From Bacteroides ndongoniae (GTDB lineage Bacteria; Bacteroidota; Bacteroidia; Bacteroidales; Bacteroidaceae), in NCBI RefSeq assembly GCF_900108345.1, contig NZ_FNVV01000013.1, positions 966,944 to 1,030,943 of the forward strand: a stretch of DNA of 64,000 nt. The letters run 5' to 3'. Below, piece after piece: positions 26,980 through 36,213 of this stretch (its first letter is position 1; each line of letters begins with the position of its first letter). A program made the translations under genes and the position numbers. Below the pieces are notes generated by a model, which worked only from the letters and a program-made list of their open reading frames with translations, was not told the DNA's origin and made no database searches.

Positions 26980-29262
26980 ATGATTAAAATGAAAAAGATT
27001 TTTGCTTTGTGTTTGTTGGGTAGTATGTCCTTGGCCAGTTATGCAAAGGATTGGGAGAAACAGTTACCTTATCAGAATCCGAAACTTTCGGTAGAAGAGC
27101 GGGTAGAGGATTTAATCGGACGTATGACGCTGGAAGAGAAACTGTATCAGATGTCCGCCATTTATTTTGGAAAGAATGCCGAAATTTTTGATGCGACCGG
27201 TGAGTATTCCATGGACGAAGTCCGTAAACAGTTCGGTACGCACGGAGTAGGACACTTGAGCTGCCCTACAACAGACATGTCTGCCCGGCAGGCGGTCAGA
27301 ACCGGTAACAAAATACAGCGAATAGCAGTGGAAGAAACCCGCCTCGGCATTCCGGTGATTATCGATGCCGAAGCTATTCACGGGCTGCGGGCGACCGGGG
27401 CCACTTCTTATCCTCAGTCTATTGCCTTGTCGTGCACTTGGAACACGGAACTGATGGGGCGCATAGCCGATGCTATCGGGCAAGAAACTTACAGTCGAGG
27501 CATTCACCAAGTGCTGTCGCCTACTTTAGATTTGGCACGCGATCCGCGTCACGGACGTCTGGATGAATGTTATGGCGAAGATCCTTATCTGGCTTCACGA
27601 ATGGGAGTGGAATTTATTAAAGGCGTGCAGAAGAACCGTGTGATATGTAGTCCCAAGCATTTTCTGGCCAATTTCGTGGGCGATGGAGGGCGCGATTCCG
27701 GTAATGCCGGAATGAGCGAGCGTGAATTGCGCGAAATTCATATGCCACCTTTCGAGGCAGCAGTCCGTGAGGCTCATGTAAAGTCGTTGATGGCAGCTTA
27801 TAACTCTTTGGACGGCATACCCTGTTCGGCCAACCGTTGGTTGCTGACCGACGTATTGCGGAAAGAGTGGGGATTCGACGGTTATGTAGTGTCGGATTGG
27901 AGTGCTGTCAATCATGCACACGGTGCTCTTCATATCGCTCCGACCAAAGCCGAAGCTGCGGCTTTGTGTGCAAAGGCTGGAATGGATGTGGAGTTGCCAC
28001 GATTGAATACTTATGTCAAATTGGACGAGATGATCAGGCAAGGCAAAATATCCGAAGAAGATATTAATGAGAATGTCCGTCATATACTTCGGGTAAAGTT
28101 CGAAATGGGTTTGTTCGAACATCCGTATGTCGATGAGGCTTTGGCCGAAAAGTTGTGTGATGCTCCTCATTTTCGTAGCTTGGCACGCGAAGCAGCCCGG
28201 CAAAGCATCGTATTGCTGAAAAATGAGAAAAATCTTCTTCCTTTGAAGGGTGCCCGCAAAATTGCTGTGATGGGGCCTAATGCTGATGTTGTCCAGTTGG
28301 GAGGTTATTCGGCCAAAGGCGTTTCCGGTGTTAGTCCGTTACAGGGAATCCGTAATATTTGGGGCAATCGTGCGGAGATAACTTTCACGAAAGGTTGTGG
28401 AATGACGGATAACAGCAAAGATGGATTTGAACAGGCAATCAAGAACGCCCGTGAGGCTGATGCTTGCATTTTGGTGATGGGAGGGGCTAACTGGCATACT
28501 GGCGGCGAGACTCGCGACCGTAATAACCTTGACTTGATGGGAGTACAGGAAGCATTTATCGAGGAAATTGCCAAAACCGGTAAGCCGATAGTAGTGGTGC
28601 TGGTCGAAGGGCGTCCTGTGACAATGACTCGCTGGATGGACAAGGCCGATGCCATTGTCATGATGTTCTATGCCGGTGAGGAAGGAGGTAATGCGTTGGC
28701 CGAAGTACTGGCAGGAGAGGTCAATCCGTCTGGTAAACTCTCTCTTACCTGGCCACGGAATACGGGCGATTTACCGATGTGTCTGCTCCATCGTCCTTAC
28801 GGTCGTGAAGGGCGCATTGTAGAGTACGATAATAACGGGAAGGATTTTCTGCCGAAGGATCGTTATGTTCCCCTTTATCCTTTTGGTTATGGTCTTTCGT
28901 ACACTACCTATACTTATACGAATCTGAAACTGGAAAAAACGGCAATAAAAGAAGGAGAAGATATCCGCTTTACGGTAGACGTTACCAATACCGGTCAGAT
29001 GGATGGCGATGAGATTGTACAGGTGTATCTGACAGACTTGTATTGCCGGATCACCCAATCGAAAAAGCGTTTGAAAGCTTTCCGTCGTGTGCATATCCCT
29101 GCTGGAGAAACTTGTACAGTCTCTTTTACTCTGCCTTATTCTTCACTTTCCTTTCTGAACGAATACCTTAAACCGGAAGTTGAAGCAGGAGAGTTTGAGT
29201 TGCGTGTGGCTCCTAATTGTATGGAGGGGCTGACTGTACGCTTGACGGCTGAAGGAAAGTAG
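26980..29262 (+). CDS. Glycoside hydrolase family 3 (beta-glucosidase type)
   Basis: 760 residues with a signal peptide (MKKIFALCLLGSMSLASYA; ATG 26989 is an equally good start). GH3 N-terminal barrel with the nucleophile motif GYVVSDWSAVNHA at about 295-307, KHFLANFVGDGGRD upstream, the GH3 C-terminal alpha/beta sandwich (SIVLLKNEKNLLPL), and a terminal FN3-like domain (VDVTNTGQMDGDEIVQVYLT). Releases terminal sugars from oligosaccharides in the periplasm. Substrate beyond a beta-glucoside type is not certain. Follows the lyase by about 300 bp on the same strand. Confidence 0.94.
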   Translation: MIKMKKIFALCLLGSMSLASYAKDWEKQLPYQNPKLSVEERVEDLIGRMTLEEKLYQMSAIYFGKNAEIFDATGEYSMDEVRKQFGTHGVGHLSCPTTDMSARQAVRTGNKIQRIAVEETRLGIPVIIDAEAIHGLRATGATSYPQSIALSCTWNTELMGRIADAIGQETYSRGIHQVLSPTLDLARDPRHGRLDECYGEDPYLASRMGVEFIKGVQKNRVICSPKHFLANFVGDGGRDSGNAGMSERELREIHMPPFEAAVREAHVKSLMAAYNSLDGIPCSANRWLLTDVLRKEWGFDGYVVSDWSAVNHAHGALHIAPTKAEAAALCAKAGMDVELPRLNTYVKLDEMIRQGKISEEDINENVRHILRVKFEMGLFEHPYVDEALAEKLCDAPHFRSLAREAARQSIVLLKNEKNLLPLKGARKIAVMGPNADVVQLGGYSAKGVSGVSPLQGIRNIWGNRAEITFTKGCGMTDNSKDGFEQAIKNAREADACILVMGGANWHTGGETRDRNNLDLMGVQEAFIEEIAKTGKPIVVVLVEGRPVTMTRWMDKADAIVMMFYAGEEGGNALAEVLAGEVNPSGKLSLTWPRNTGDLPMCLLHRPYGREGRIVEYDNNGKDFLPKDRYVPLYPFGYGLSYTTYTYTNLKLEKTAIKEGEDIRFTVDVTNTGQMDGDEIVQVYLTDLYCRITQSKKRLKAFRRVHIPAGETCTVSFTLPYSSLSFLNEYLKPEVEAGEFELRVAPNCMEGLTVRLTAEGK

Positions 29263-29360
29263 ATGGCTTCTGGTTCAAAGAGAAAGTGCTGAAAGATTTG
29301 ATAGGCTATCGTTATTGAAAAATAAAGAAATGAATCAGAACTGAATAAAACATCAATGTA

Positions 29361-31154
29361 ATGAGAAGGTATATGAACATAAAGTTGAAAACATTAATAA
29401 TGGGATGTCTTGTAGCTTCGTCACTCCAAGTGGGGGCTTTTGCGCAGGAAGCAGTATCTTACCCTGGTTATCGTCTGGCATGGGCAGAAGAATTTGAAGG
29501 TGCGGGATTGCCTGATTCAAACTATTGGAATACAGGTGATACGGGTGGTGTCATCAATAACGAATGGCAAGACTATCGGAAAGAGAACCTGAATTGTACT
29601 CGATTGGAGGATGGTAAGCTAATACTTACTGCTTATAAAGATCCGCACAAAGGTGTTCGGGGCTGGGGAAGTAAAGAGGATTATCATTTTAAGTTCTCAT
29701 CTGGAGAGGTACATTCTTGTGGCAAAAAGACTTTTAAATATGGACGTATTGATGTTTCTGCCAAAATTCCGACGGGTCGTGGCGTATGGCCTGCTATATG
29801 GCTGCTTCCAGACAAAAGTCCTTATGGGGGATGGCCCAATGGAGGCGAGATAGATATAATGGAATATGTATGGGGAGACGACGAAAAACATAGTACGACT
29901 TATTCGACCGTGCATACGTTTGACTCTGACAGGAACGGAAATAGAATAGGGTCCGGGTATGGGCATTCTTCTACTTTGGATACTGATTTTCATCTGTATT
30001 CATTGGTGTGGGAAGAGGAGCGACTGGATATTTTGTTTGACGATCAGGTCATCTTCTCATATCACAAGAAGGAAGATTCATATAAGACGTGGCCTTTCGA
30101 CCAGCCGTTCTATTTGATAATGAATATCGCGGTTGGAGGTACTTGGGGAGATGACTGGGGCGTGGATGAATCTATTTTTCCGAAAACAATGGAAATAGAC
30201 TATGTACGTTACTATGAGAAAGAGTCTTGTGAAGTGATAAATCCAGTTATTGACATACGCTACAGTGCCGATCCGTCGGCACGTGTGTTCAACGATACAC
30301 TTTATATTTATCCCAGTCACGATCGTGACGAAGCCCGTTGGTGGGATATGGAGGATTATTATGTATACTCTACGACAGACATGTGCCATTATAAGGACGA
30401 AGGTCTGGTATTCGAACCACTGAAGCAAACGAGTTGGGCGAAGAAATATGCTTGGGCTCCCGATTGTGTAGAGAAAAACGGAAAGTATTATTTTTATTTT
30501 CCTACAGATCAGGATTATATCGGTGTAGCGGTAGGTGATTCTCCTGTCGGACCGTTCAAAGATGTGATTGGCAAACCGCTGGTAACACGTCATTCGCCGG
30601 GCATAAAGGCTCCACGTGACTTTATAGATCCGGCTGTATTTATAGATGATGATGGTACAGCTTATCTGTTGGTTGGGCAGAATGCATTGAACATCATACG
30701 CCTGAATGAGGACATGATGTCGTATGAAGGCAAGCCTGTGGTATTGGACAATGTGAATCAGTTGCCTTATTTCTTTGAAGGCATCTGGATGCATAAATAC
30801 AAAGGCAAGTATTATCTGTCGTACTCAACAGGTCCTAATATTCCGGGCAGGGGACCGCAAATTGCTTATGCCGTGGCCGATTCCGTATACGGACCTTACC
30901 AATATAAAGGAGTGATATTAGAGGAGGTAAGCAGTGGTACCAATCATTCGTCTATTGTAGAATATAAAGGGCAGTGGTATTTGTTTTATCATACATCAGA
31001 GCGAGCTTTATCACTTATCCCAGAAGGATCCCCAGAACGTGACTTTATCCAATGGCGCCGTTCTGTATGTGTAGCACCTCTTTATTATAATGAAGACGGA
31101 ACTATTCGTCCGGTAGAGGCAAAGAAAAGTTTTAAAATTGTCTGTGGAAAATAA
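29361..31154 (+). CDS. GH16-GH43 two-domain glycoside hydrolase fusion
   Basis: 597 residues; signal peptide ends near GAFAQE (MNIKLKTLIMG at 29373 is an alternative start). Residues about 35-290 are GH16: YRLAWAEEFEG, GRIDVSAKIPTGRGVWPAIW, and the catalytic GEIDIMEY. Residues about 295-597 are GH43-like, with the three expected acids in DIRYSADPSARVFNDTLYIY, FIDPAVFIDDDGTAYLL and FFEGIWMHKYKGKYYLSYST. Both halves appear catalytically intact. The fusion would pair an endo-beta-glucanase/galactanase-type cut with an exo-type arabino/xylo/galactosidase-type activity. Confidence 0.9.
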   Translation: MRRYMNIKLKTLIMGCLVASSLQVGAFAQEAVSYPGYRLAWAEEFEGAGLPDSNYWNTGDTGGVINNEWQDYRKENLNCTRLEDGKLILTAYKDPHKGVRGWGSKEDYHFKFSSGEVHSCGKKTFKYGRIDVSAKIPTGRGVWPAIWLLPDKSPYGGWPNGGEIDIMEYVWGDDEKHSTTYSTVHTFDSDRNGNRIGSGYGHSSTLDTDFHLYSLVWEEERLDILFDDQVIFSYHKKEDSYKTWPFDQPFYLIMNIAVGGTWGDDWGVDESIFPKTMEIDYVRYYEKESCEVINPVIDIRYSADPSARVFNDTLYIYPSHDRDEARWWDMEDYYVYSTTDMCHYKDEGLVFEPLKQTSWAKKYAWAPDCVEKNGKYYFYFPTDQDYIGVAVGDSPVGPFKDVIGKPLVTRHSPGIKAPRDFIDPAVFIDDDGTAYLLVGQNALNIIRLNEDMMSYEGKPVVLDNVNQLPYFFEGIWMHKYKGKYYLSYSTGPNIPGRGPQIAYAVADSVYGPYQYKGVILEEVSSGTNHSSIVEYKGQWYLFYHTSERALSLIPEGSPERDFIQWRRSVCVAPLYYNEDGTIRPVEAKKSFKIVCGK

Positions 31155-31222
31155 TGTGATACCGTAAGTTGTGATGTACGAATAATATTCACATAATGGT
31201 TTTACATTGTCTTTGTTGAGTA

Positions 31223-31254
31223 TTTGCCTTGTTCGCAGGAAGTGCTTATCTTTG
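31223..31254 (+). promoter_or_regulatory. Internal promoter before the GH2 gene
   Basis: TTTG (31223-31226), 20 nt, TATCTTTG (31247-31254), 46 bp before the chosen ATG. A full consensus, so the GH2 gene may also be expressed separately. Confidence 0.75.
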
Positions 31255-31300
31255 GCTATTGTAATGACAAACATAAATGGATTATCTTAAATTTAAAAAC

Positions 31301-33112
31301 ATGAAACAGAAACTAAGAAACAGTTTGTTGATTTTGGGGGCACTTCTCCCGTTGTTGTCGTGGGCGCAATTAGCTCCGCAAATTATGAATATTGATGCAC
31401 GACAGGTAACCTCGCTTGACGGGCAGTGGAAAACCATTGTCGATCCTTTCGAGAATGGGTATTACGACTATCGTTTGAATCCATACGATGATGGTTATGC
31501 TCAGGACAGAACTTATTCGGACCGGACAAAGCTTCAGGAATATGATTTTGAAACGAACAAGACTCTTTTTGTGCCGGGCGACTGGAACACGCAACGTCCA
31601 CAGCTTTATTATTACGAAGGAACGGTGTGGTATCGGAAACATTTCACTTACGATTTACAGCCAGGCAAGCGTCTGTTCCTGAATTTTGGAGCCGTCAACT
31701 ATGAAGCTATTGTTTGGCTGAACGGTAAACGCTTGGGCAGTCACGTCGGTGGTTTTACAGCTTTCAATTTCGAGATAACCAATTTATTGAAAGAAGGAGT
31801 TAACAGTCTTGTGGTTAAGGTAGACAACAAACGTCGTCCTGAAGGAGTGCCTACCGTAAATGCGGATTGGTGGAACTTTGGTGGCATTACACGTCCGGTT
31901 ACGCTGGTTGAGGTTCCATCGACTTACATTCGCGATTATTATGTGCAGCTGAAGAAGAACGATACCAATACAATTGAAGGATGGGTACAGCTTGACGGTG
32001 ATAGCAAGTCGCAGAAAGTGTTATTGGACATACCTGAACTGAAACTGAAGAAGGAAGTAGAGACTGATGCCAACGGATATGCTTCGTTTGAGGTGAAAGC
32101 CAAGCCTGTGCTTTGGACACCCGAGGAGCCGAAACTCTACACTGTTTCTTTGGCTGCCCAGTCTGATAAAGTGACCGATGAGATAGGTTTCCGAACTATC
32201 CGTACGGAAGGTACCAAGATTCTGCTCAATGGTAAGGAAATCTTTTGCCGAGGAATCAGTATTCATGAAGAAACTGCTTATTCGAGCGGTCGGGCTTATT
32301 CGAAAGACCATGCCCGTACGTTGTTGGGATGGGCCAAAGAGTTGGGCTGTAATTTTGTCCGTTTAGCACATTATCCGCATAACGAAGCAATGGTGCGTGA
32401 AGCTGAGCGTATGGGATTCCTGGTTTGGTCGGAAATTCCAGTGTATTGGACTATTCATTGGGAGAATAAAGATACGTACCGGAATGCGGAACAGCAATTG
32501 TGCGACATGATCGGACGAGACAAGAACCGTTGCAATATCATTATCTGGTCGATTGCCAACGAAACACCGGTCAGTGAACCGCGTCAGGCTTTTCTTGCTT
32601 CATTGGCCGAGAAAGCGCGTAGTTTGGACAACGTGCGTCTGATTGGTGCAGCAATGGAGAAGTCGGAAGTGGAACCGGGCGTACTGACGGTGAACGATCC
32701 GTTAGGCAAGTTGCTGGATATTATCAGTTTTAATGAATACGTGGGATGGTACGACGGTAATGCCGAAAAATGCGACCGGGTGAACTGGACATTCGACGTG
32801 CAGAAACCGGTCTTTATCAGCGAATGGGGAGGTGGTGCTCTGTATGGACATCATGGACCTAAAAACGAACGCTTTACGGAAGAATATCAGGAGGATTTGT
32901 ACATTCGCCACGTGAATATGCTGAAGCGTGTTCCCGGATTGGCAGGTACGACTCCCTGGATTCTGAAAGATTTCCGTTCGCCCCGTCGTCAGGTGCCGGG
33001 TATACAGGATGACTTCAACCGCAAAGGTGTGGTTTCGGATCAGGGACAAAAGAAGAAAGCATTCTTTGTGTTGAAGAAGTGGTACGAAGAATTGAAGGAA
33101 GCGTATAAATAA
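31301..33112 (+). CDS. Glycoside hydrolase family 2, beta-glucuronidase type
   Basis: 603 residues from the ATG that begins a proper signal peptide (MKQKLRNSLLILGALLPLL); an in-frame ATG 24 bp upstream is possible. Jelly-roll, Ig-like and TIM-barrel GH2 domains follow in order. Acid/base in IIWSIANETPVSEP and nucleophile in PVFISEWGGGALYGHH. FNEYVGWYDG and an N-x-K motif in DDFNRKGVV are signatures of glucuronate-binding GH2 enzymes. It would remove beta-linked glucuronic acid from oligosaccharides. Last enzyme of the locus. Confidence 0.92.
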   Translation: MKQKLRNSLLILGALLPLLSWAQLAPQIMNIDARQVTSLDGQWKTIVDPFENGYYDYRLNPYDDGYAQDRTYSDRTKLQEYDFETNKTLFVPGDWNTQRPQLYYYEGTVWYRKHFTYDLQPGKRLFLNFGAVNYEAIVWLNGKRLGSHVGGFTAFNFEITNLLKEGVNSLVVKVDNKRRPEGVPTVNADWWNFGGITRPVTLVEVPSTYIRDYYVQLKKNDTNTIEGWVQLDGDSKSQKVLLDIPELKLKKEVETDANGYASFEVKAKPVLWTPEEPKLYTVSLAAQSDKVTDEIGFRTIRTEGTKILLNGKEIFCRGISIHEETAYSSGRAYSKDHARTLLGWAKELGCNFVRLAHYPHNEAMVREAERMGFLVWSEIPVYWTIHWENKDTYRNAEQQLCDMIGRDKNRCNIIIWSIANETPVSEPRQAFLASLAEKARSLDNVRLIGAAMEKSEVEPGVLTVNDPLGKLLDIISFNEYVGWYDGNAEKCDRVNWTFDVQKPVFISEWGGGALYGHHGPKNERFTEEYQEDLYIRHVNMLKRVPGLAGTTPWILKDFRSPRRQVPGIQDDFNRKGVVSDQGQKKKAFFVLKKWYEELKEAYK

Positions 33113-33133
33113 TCAATAAACGAGGGATATCAT

Positions 33134-33223
33134 CTTTCACTACAGATAGGCTTAGCGTTTTATTAGCTTCAGATGATCAGGTCTGATGGTCTGTGGCTGT
33201 GTCGCGCCTTTCTGTGGTGAAAG
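33134..33223 (+). terminator. Possible terminator after the GH2 gene
   Basis: Arms CTTTCACTACAG and CTGTGGTGAAAG pair with one G-U, around a long 66-nt loop, followed by a T-rich stretch. The long loop makes this tentative. Confidence 0.35.
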
Positions 33224-33302
33224 TTTGTTTTTATACCCCCTATGCTTAACAGGAAAGCGCATGAAACAAAAGATTTCTATTCGTTATTTTCGCGGAAATG
33301 TT

Positions 33303-33310
33303 TAACTTTG
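33303..33310 (+). promoter_or_regulatory. -7 box of the second GHL10 gene
   Basis: TAACTTTG, 40 bp before the ATG at 33351. A TTCG sequence stands at the -33 position. Confidence 0.5.
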
Positions 33311-33350
33311 CGACCTTACGTGGAATTTAGTTAATTGAAAATACCGGATT

Positions 33351-34862
33351 ATGAAGATTAGAATACTATTATTGCACCTGTTGCTGTGTGTGTCGATGCT
33401 GACGGTATCAGCACAAAATATCGCGTCGGGACGCTATCCCAAACGTGAGTTCCGTGGAGCGTGGATTCAGGCCGTGAATGGCCAATTCAAAGGCATGTCG
33501 ACAGAGAAAATGAAGCAGACGCTGATAGAACAGCTGAATTCATTGCGTGGGGCAGGTTTCAACGCCATCATCTTTCAGGTACGTCCCGAGGCGGATGCCT
33601 TGTACGCATCGCGTCTGGAGCCCTGGAGCCGCTATCTGACGGGAGTACAGGGGCAGGCCCCCGAACCGTATTGGGATCCCATGCAGTTTATGATTGAAGA
33701 GTGCCACAAGCGTGGCATGGAGTTTCATGCGTGGATCAACCCGTATCGGGTAAAGACATCTTTGAGGAACGAGCTTGTGCCCAATCATGTGTACAATCTG
33801 CATCCTGAGTGGTTTGTGACTTATGGCGACCAGATTTACTTCGACCCGGCCTTGCCCGAAAGTCGCCGTCATATCTGTCTGGTAGTGGGCGATATCGTTT
33901 CGCGCTACGATGTCGATGCCATCCACATGGACGACTATTTCTATCCTTACCCGATTAAGGGAGTCGATTTTCCTGACGATGCCAGCTTTGCCCGTTACGG
34001 AGGCGGTTTTGATAACAAGGCCGATTGGCGCCGCAGCAATGTAAATACACTTATCAAGCAGTTGCACGAGACCATCCGTGAGGTGAAGCCTTGGGTGAAA
34101 TTCGGTATCTCGCCCTTTGGCATCTATCGCAACGAAAGCAGCGACCCGCTGGGCAGCAAGACGAAGGGACTGCAGAACTATGACGACCTGTATGCCGACG
34201 TATTGCTGTGGGCACGCGAGGGCTGGATCGACTATAATATTCCGCAGATATACTGGCACATCGGACATCCGGCTGCCGACTACGAAACGTTGGTAAGATG
34301 GTGGGCCAAACATACCGAAAACCGTCCGCTGTTTATCGGACAGTCGGTGCAGAACACCATTCAGAATGCCGATCCGCAGGATCCCGGAATAAACCAGTTG
34401 CCGCGTAAGATGGCTTTGCAGCGTGCTTACCAGACCATCGGCGGAAGTTGCCAGTGGTATGCAGCTGCCGTAGTCGAGAATCAGGGACGTTATCGCGACG
34501 CATTGGTTGCCGAATATCACAAGTATCCGGCTTTGCCGCCAGTGTTCGACTTCATGGACAATCAGGCTCCCGATAAGGTACGTAAGCTGAAACCAGTATG
34601 GACGGAAGACGGATATATCCTTTTCTGGACGGCTCCCAAGTATAAGGACGAGATGGACCGTGCCGTGCAGTTTGTAGTATATCGTTTCGATAGCAAGGAA
34701 GATGTCGATTTGGACGACCCCTCGCATATTGTAGCCATTACCCGTGACTGCTTCTACAAGCTGCCTTACGTAGATGGAAAGAAGAAATACCGTTATGTAG
34801 TAACTGCCCTCGATCGTTTGCAGAACGAATCCAAGCAGGTATCGAAGAAAATAAAACTGTAA
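33351..34862 (+). CDS. Secreted GHL10-type glycoside hydrolase-like protein with FN3-like tail
   Basis: 503 residues; signal peptide MKIRILLLHLLLCVSMLTVS then AQN. GHL10 core at about 25-390: EFRGAWIQAVNGQFKGMS, FNAIIFQVRPEADALYASRL, EECHKRGMEFHAWINPYR, YDVDAIHMDDYFYPYP, WVKFGISPFGIYRN. C-terminal FN3-like domain ends RYVVTALDRLQNESKQVSK. Close in layout to the protein at 12754-14232 but a distinct paralogue (WINPYR against WMVTIP after the shared ECHKRGME motif). Monocistronic: own promoter and a strong terminator. Confidence 0.9.
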   Translation: MKIRILLLHLLLCVSMLTVSAQNIASGRYPKREFRGAWIQAVNGQFKGMSTEKMKQTLIEQLNSLRGAGFNAIIFQVRPEADALYASRLEPWSRYLTGVQGQAPEPYWDPMQFMIEECHKRGMEFHAWINPYRVKTSLRNELVPNHVYNLHPEWFVTYGDQIYFDPALPESRRHICLVVGDIVSRYDVDAIHMDDYFYPYPIKGVDFPDDASFARYGGGFDNKADWRRSNVNTLIKQLHETIREVKPWVKFGISPFGIYRNESSDPLGSKTKGLQNYDDLYADVLLWAREGWIDYNIPQIYWHIGHPAADYETLVRWWAKHTENRPLFIGQSVQNTIQNADPQDPGINQLPRKMALQRAYQTIGGSCQWYAAAVVENQGRYRDALVAEYHKYPALPPVFDFMDNQAPDKVRKLKPVWTEDGYILFWTAPKYKDEMDRAVQFVVYRFDSKEDVDLDDPSHIVAITRDCFYKLPYVDGKKKYRYVVTALDRLQNESKQVSKKIKL

Positions 34863-34917
34863 CGGAATAGATAGATGTCCCGATGGCCGATTGATTGTCG
34901 GTATCTTCGGACAGAAT

Positions 34918-34995
34918 AAAGGCGCGGATTTCGCAGACACGACGGATCGCTTGTTGTTTTTTTGATCCGTACACTCTGTGAAATCCGCGCCTTTT
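34918..34995. terminator. Large bidirectional hairpin between convergent genes
   Basis: Outer stem AAAGGCGCGGATTT with AAATCCGCGCCTTT (extended by CGCAGA/TCTGTG), and inside it a second stem ACGGATC/GATCCGT. T runs occur on both sides, so it can end both the GHL10 and the chromate-transporter transcripts. Confidence 0.85.
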
Positions 34996-35016
34996 ATATA
35001 GAAAAGTGTAGACCGC

Positions 35017-35565
35017 TTAGTAAAGCAGCAGCCCAGCCAGGCCGCAGGCAATAATCATCCCGATAGGATTCAGCTTGTACTTCTTTGTTCCGACAAAAGC
35101 CACCAGGAAAATGATGCAGCTGATGACGAACGAGTAAGTATCTTCGGTAGGCGAGCTGAAATTCTCGGTGTTCATCAGAACCAGCGCTGCGGAAGCAAGC
35201 AGTCCTACCACAGCAGGGCGCAAACCGCTGAATACGGCTTCTACTGCCGGATGCTTCTGGTACTTCAGGAAAAAACGGCTGATGGTGAGCATCAGGATAA
35301 AGGACGGAAGTACCACGGCAAACGTCGCAATCACCGATCCCCATACACTGCCCGTAGCCGTAAAGCCGACGTAGGTAGCCGAATTGATACCGATTGGACC
35401 GGGAGTCATCTGACTGATGGCGACAATGTCGGTAAACTCCTGAGGTGTGAGCCATTCGTAGCGTGTGACCACTTCGCCTTGTATCATCGAAAGCATGGCA
35501 TAACCTCCACCAAATCCGAAAAGGCCTATCTTGAAAAAGGTATAAAATAGTTGCAGAAATATCAT
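35017..35565 (-). CDS. Chromate transporter (ChrA half-size subunit), second gene
   Basis: 182 residues, one ChrA domain of about six helices. Motifs FGFGGGYAMLSMIQGEVV near the start and SQMTPGPIGINSATYVGF. Works with the partner gene at 35606; split pairs of half-size ChrA proteins exchange or export chromate/sulfate-like anions, though the natural substrate in gut anaerobes is unclear. It is preceded by an unusually good Shine-Dalgarno sequence (35576-35582). Confidence 0.92.
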   Translation of the reverse strand: MIFLQLFYTFFKIGLFGFGGGYAMLSMIQGEVVTRYEWLTPQEFTDIVAISQMTPGPIGINSATYVGFTATGSVWGSVIATFAVVLPSFILMLTISRFFLKYQKHPAVEAVFSGLRPAVVGLLASAALVLMNTENFSSPTEDTYSFVISCIIFLVAFVGTKKYKLNPIGMIIACGLAGLLLY

Positions 35566-35575
35566 ATCTTTGTTT

Positions 35576-35582
35576 CCTCCTT
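35576..35582 (-). promoter_or_regulatory. Strong Shine-Dalgarno sequence (AAGGAGG)
   Basis: Minus-strand AAGGAGG ends 10 nt before the ATG of the second chromate-transporter gene. Most starts in this window lack such a sequence. Confidence 0.7.
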
Positions 35583-35586
35583 TTTA

Positions 35587-35625
35587 ATTCTTCATTCTTC
35601 ATTCTTCATTCTTCATTCTTCATTT
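35587..35625. repeat. 7-bp tandem repeat (TTCATTC) at the chrA gene junction
   Basis: Four perfect TTCATTC units (35591-35618) plus partial flanks. It spans the last codons and stop of the first chromate-transporter gene (C-terminus KMKNEE) and the gap to the second. Because the unit is not a multiple of three, a change in copy number shifts the C-terminal frame. Confidence 0.9.
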
Positions 35626-36154
35626 TTCTGTATCTTCCCCATACGTATCCGCCGACTCCTGCGGCAATGATAATCCAGATGGGCGAAAAGCCAAGAAGCC
35701 AGATCAGCAGGGCAGACACGACCGGAATCCAGACGTTGTACTTGTTTATCTTAGCCGATTTTGCCATGCTGAAGGTAGGGGCTGCAATCAGGGCTACAAC
35801 AGCAGGACGTATACCTTTAAAGATACGTTCGACAACCGTGTTTTCCTTGAAGTTGTGGAAAAACAGGGCAATGGCCAATATAATAAGGAAAGAAGGCAGA
35901 ATGGTACCCAATGCGGTGACGATACTGCCTCGGATGCCTCGCAGGCGGTAGCCGATGAAGATAGATATATTGACGGCCAGAATGCCCGGTGACGATTGTG
36001 CAATGGCAAGCAAGTCTATAAAGTCTTCTTTGGCTATCCAGTTGCGTTTCGTTACAATCTCGTCTTCTATCAGTGGCACCATGGCATAACCTCCACCGAT
36101 GGTGAAGGCACCGATTTTGAAGAAGATGGAGAAGGCTTCGAGATAAATATTCAT
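35606..36154 (-). CDS. Chromate transporter (ChrA half-size subunit), first gene
   Basis: 182 residues. N-terminal FFKIGAFTIGGGYAMVPLIE and SSPGILAVNISIFIGYRLRG are the ChrA signatures; about six membrane helices. Its C-terminus (RKMKNEE) and stop codon lie inside a 7-bp tandem repeat. 40 bp before its partner, same strand, evidently one operon. Confidence 0.92.
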   Translation of the reverse strand: MNIYLEAFSIFFKIGAFTIGGGYAMVPLIEDEIVTKRNWIAKEDFIDLLAIAQSSPGILAVNISIFIGYRLRGIRGSIVTALGTILPSFLIILAIALFFHNFKENTVVERIFKGIRPAVVALIAAPTFSMAKSAKINKYNVWIPVVSALLIWLLGFSPIWIIIAAGVGGYVWGRYRKMKNEE

Positions 36155-36213
36155 AAAATGATAAGAGTTTATTAGTCAGTTCTTAAGATGAAATGTGTAT
36201 GTTGCCCTTTCTC

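Noticed and set aside
33540..35051. 503-codon ORF antisense to the GHL10 gene
   Set aside because: Shadow of a well-supported secreted hydrolase; no domain of its own, and it runs through a terminator hairpin.
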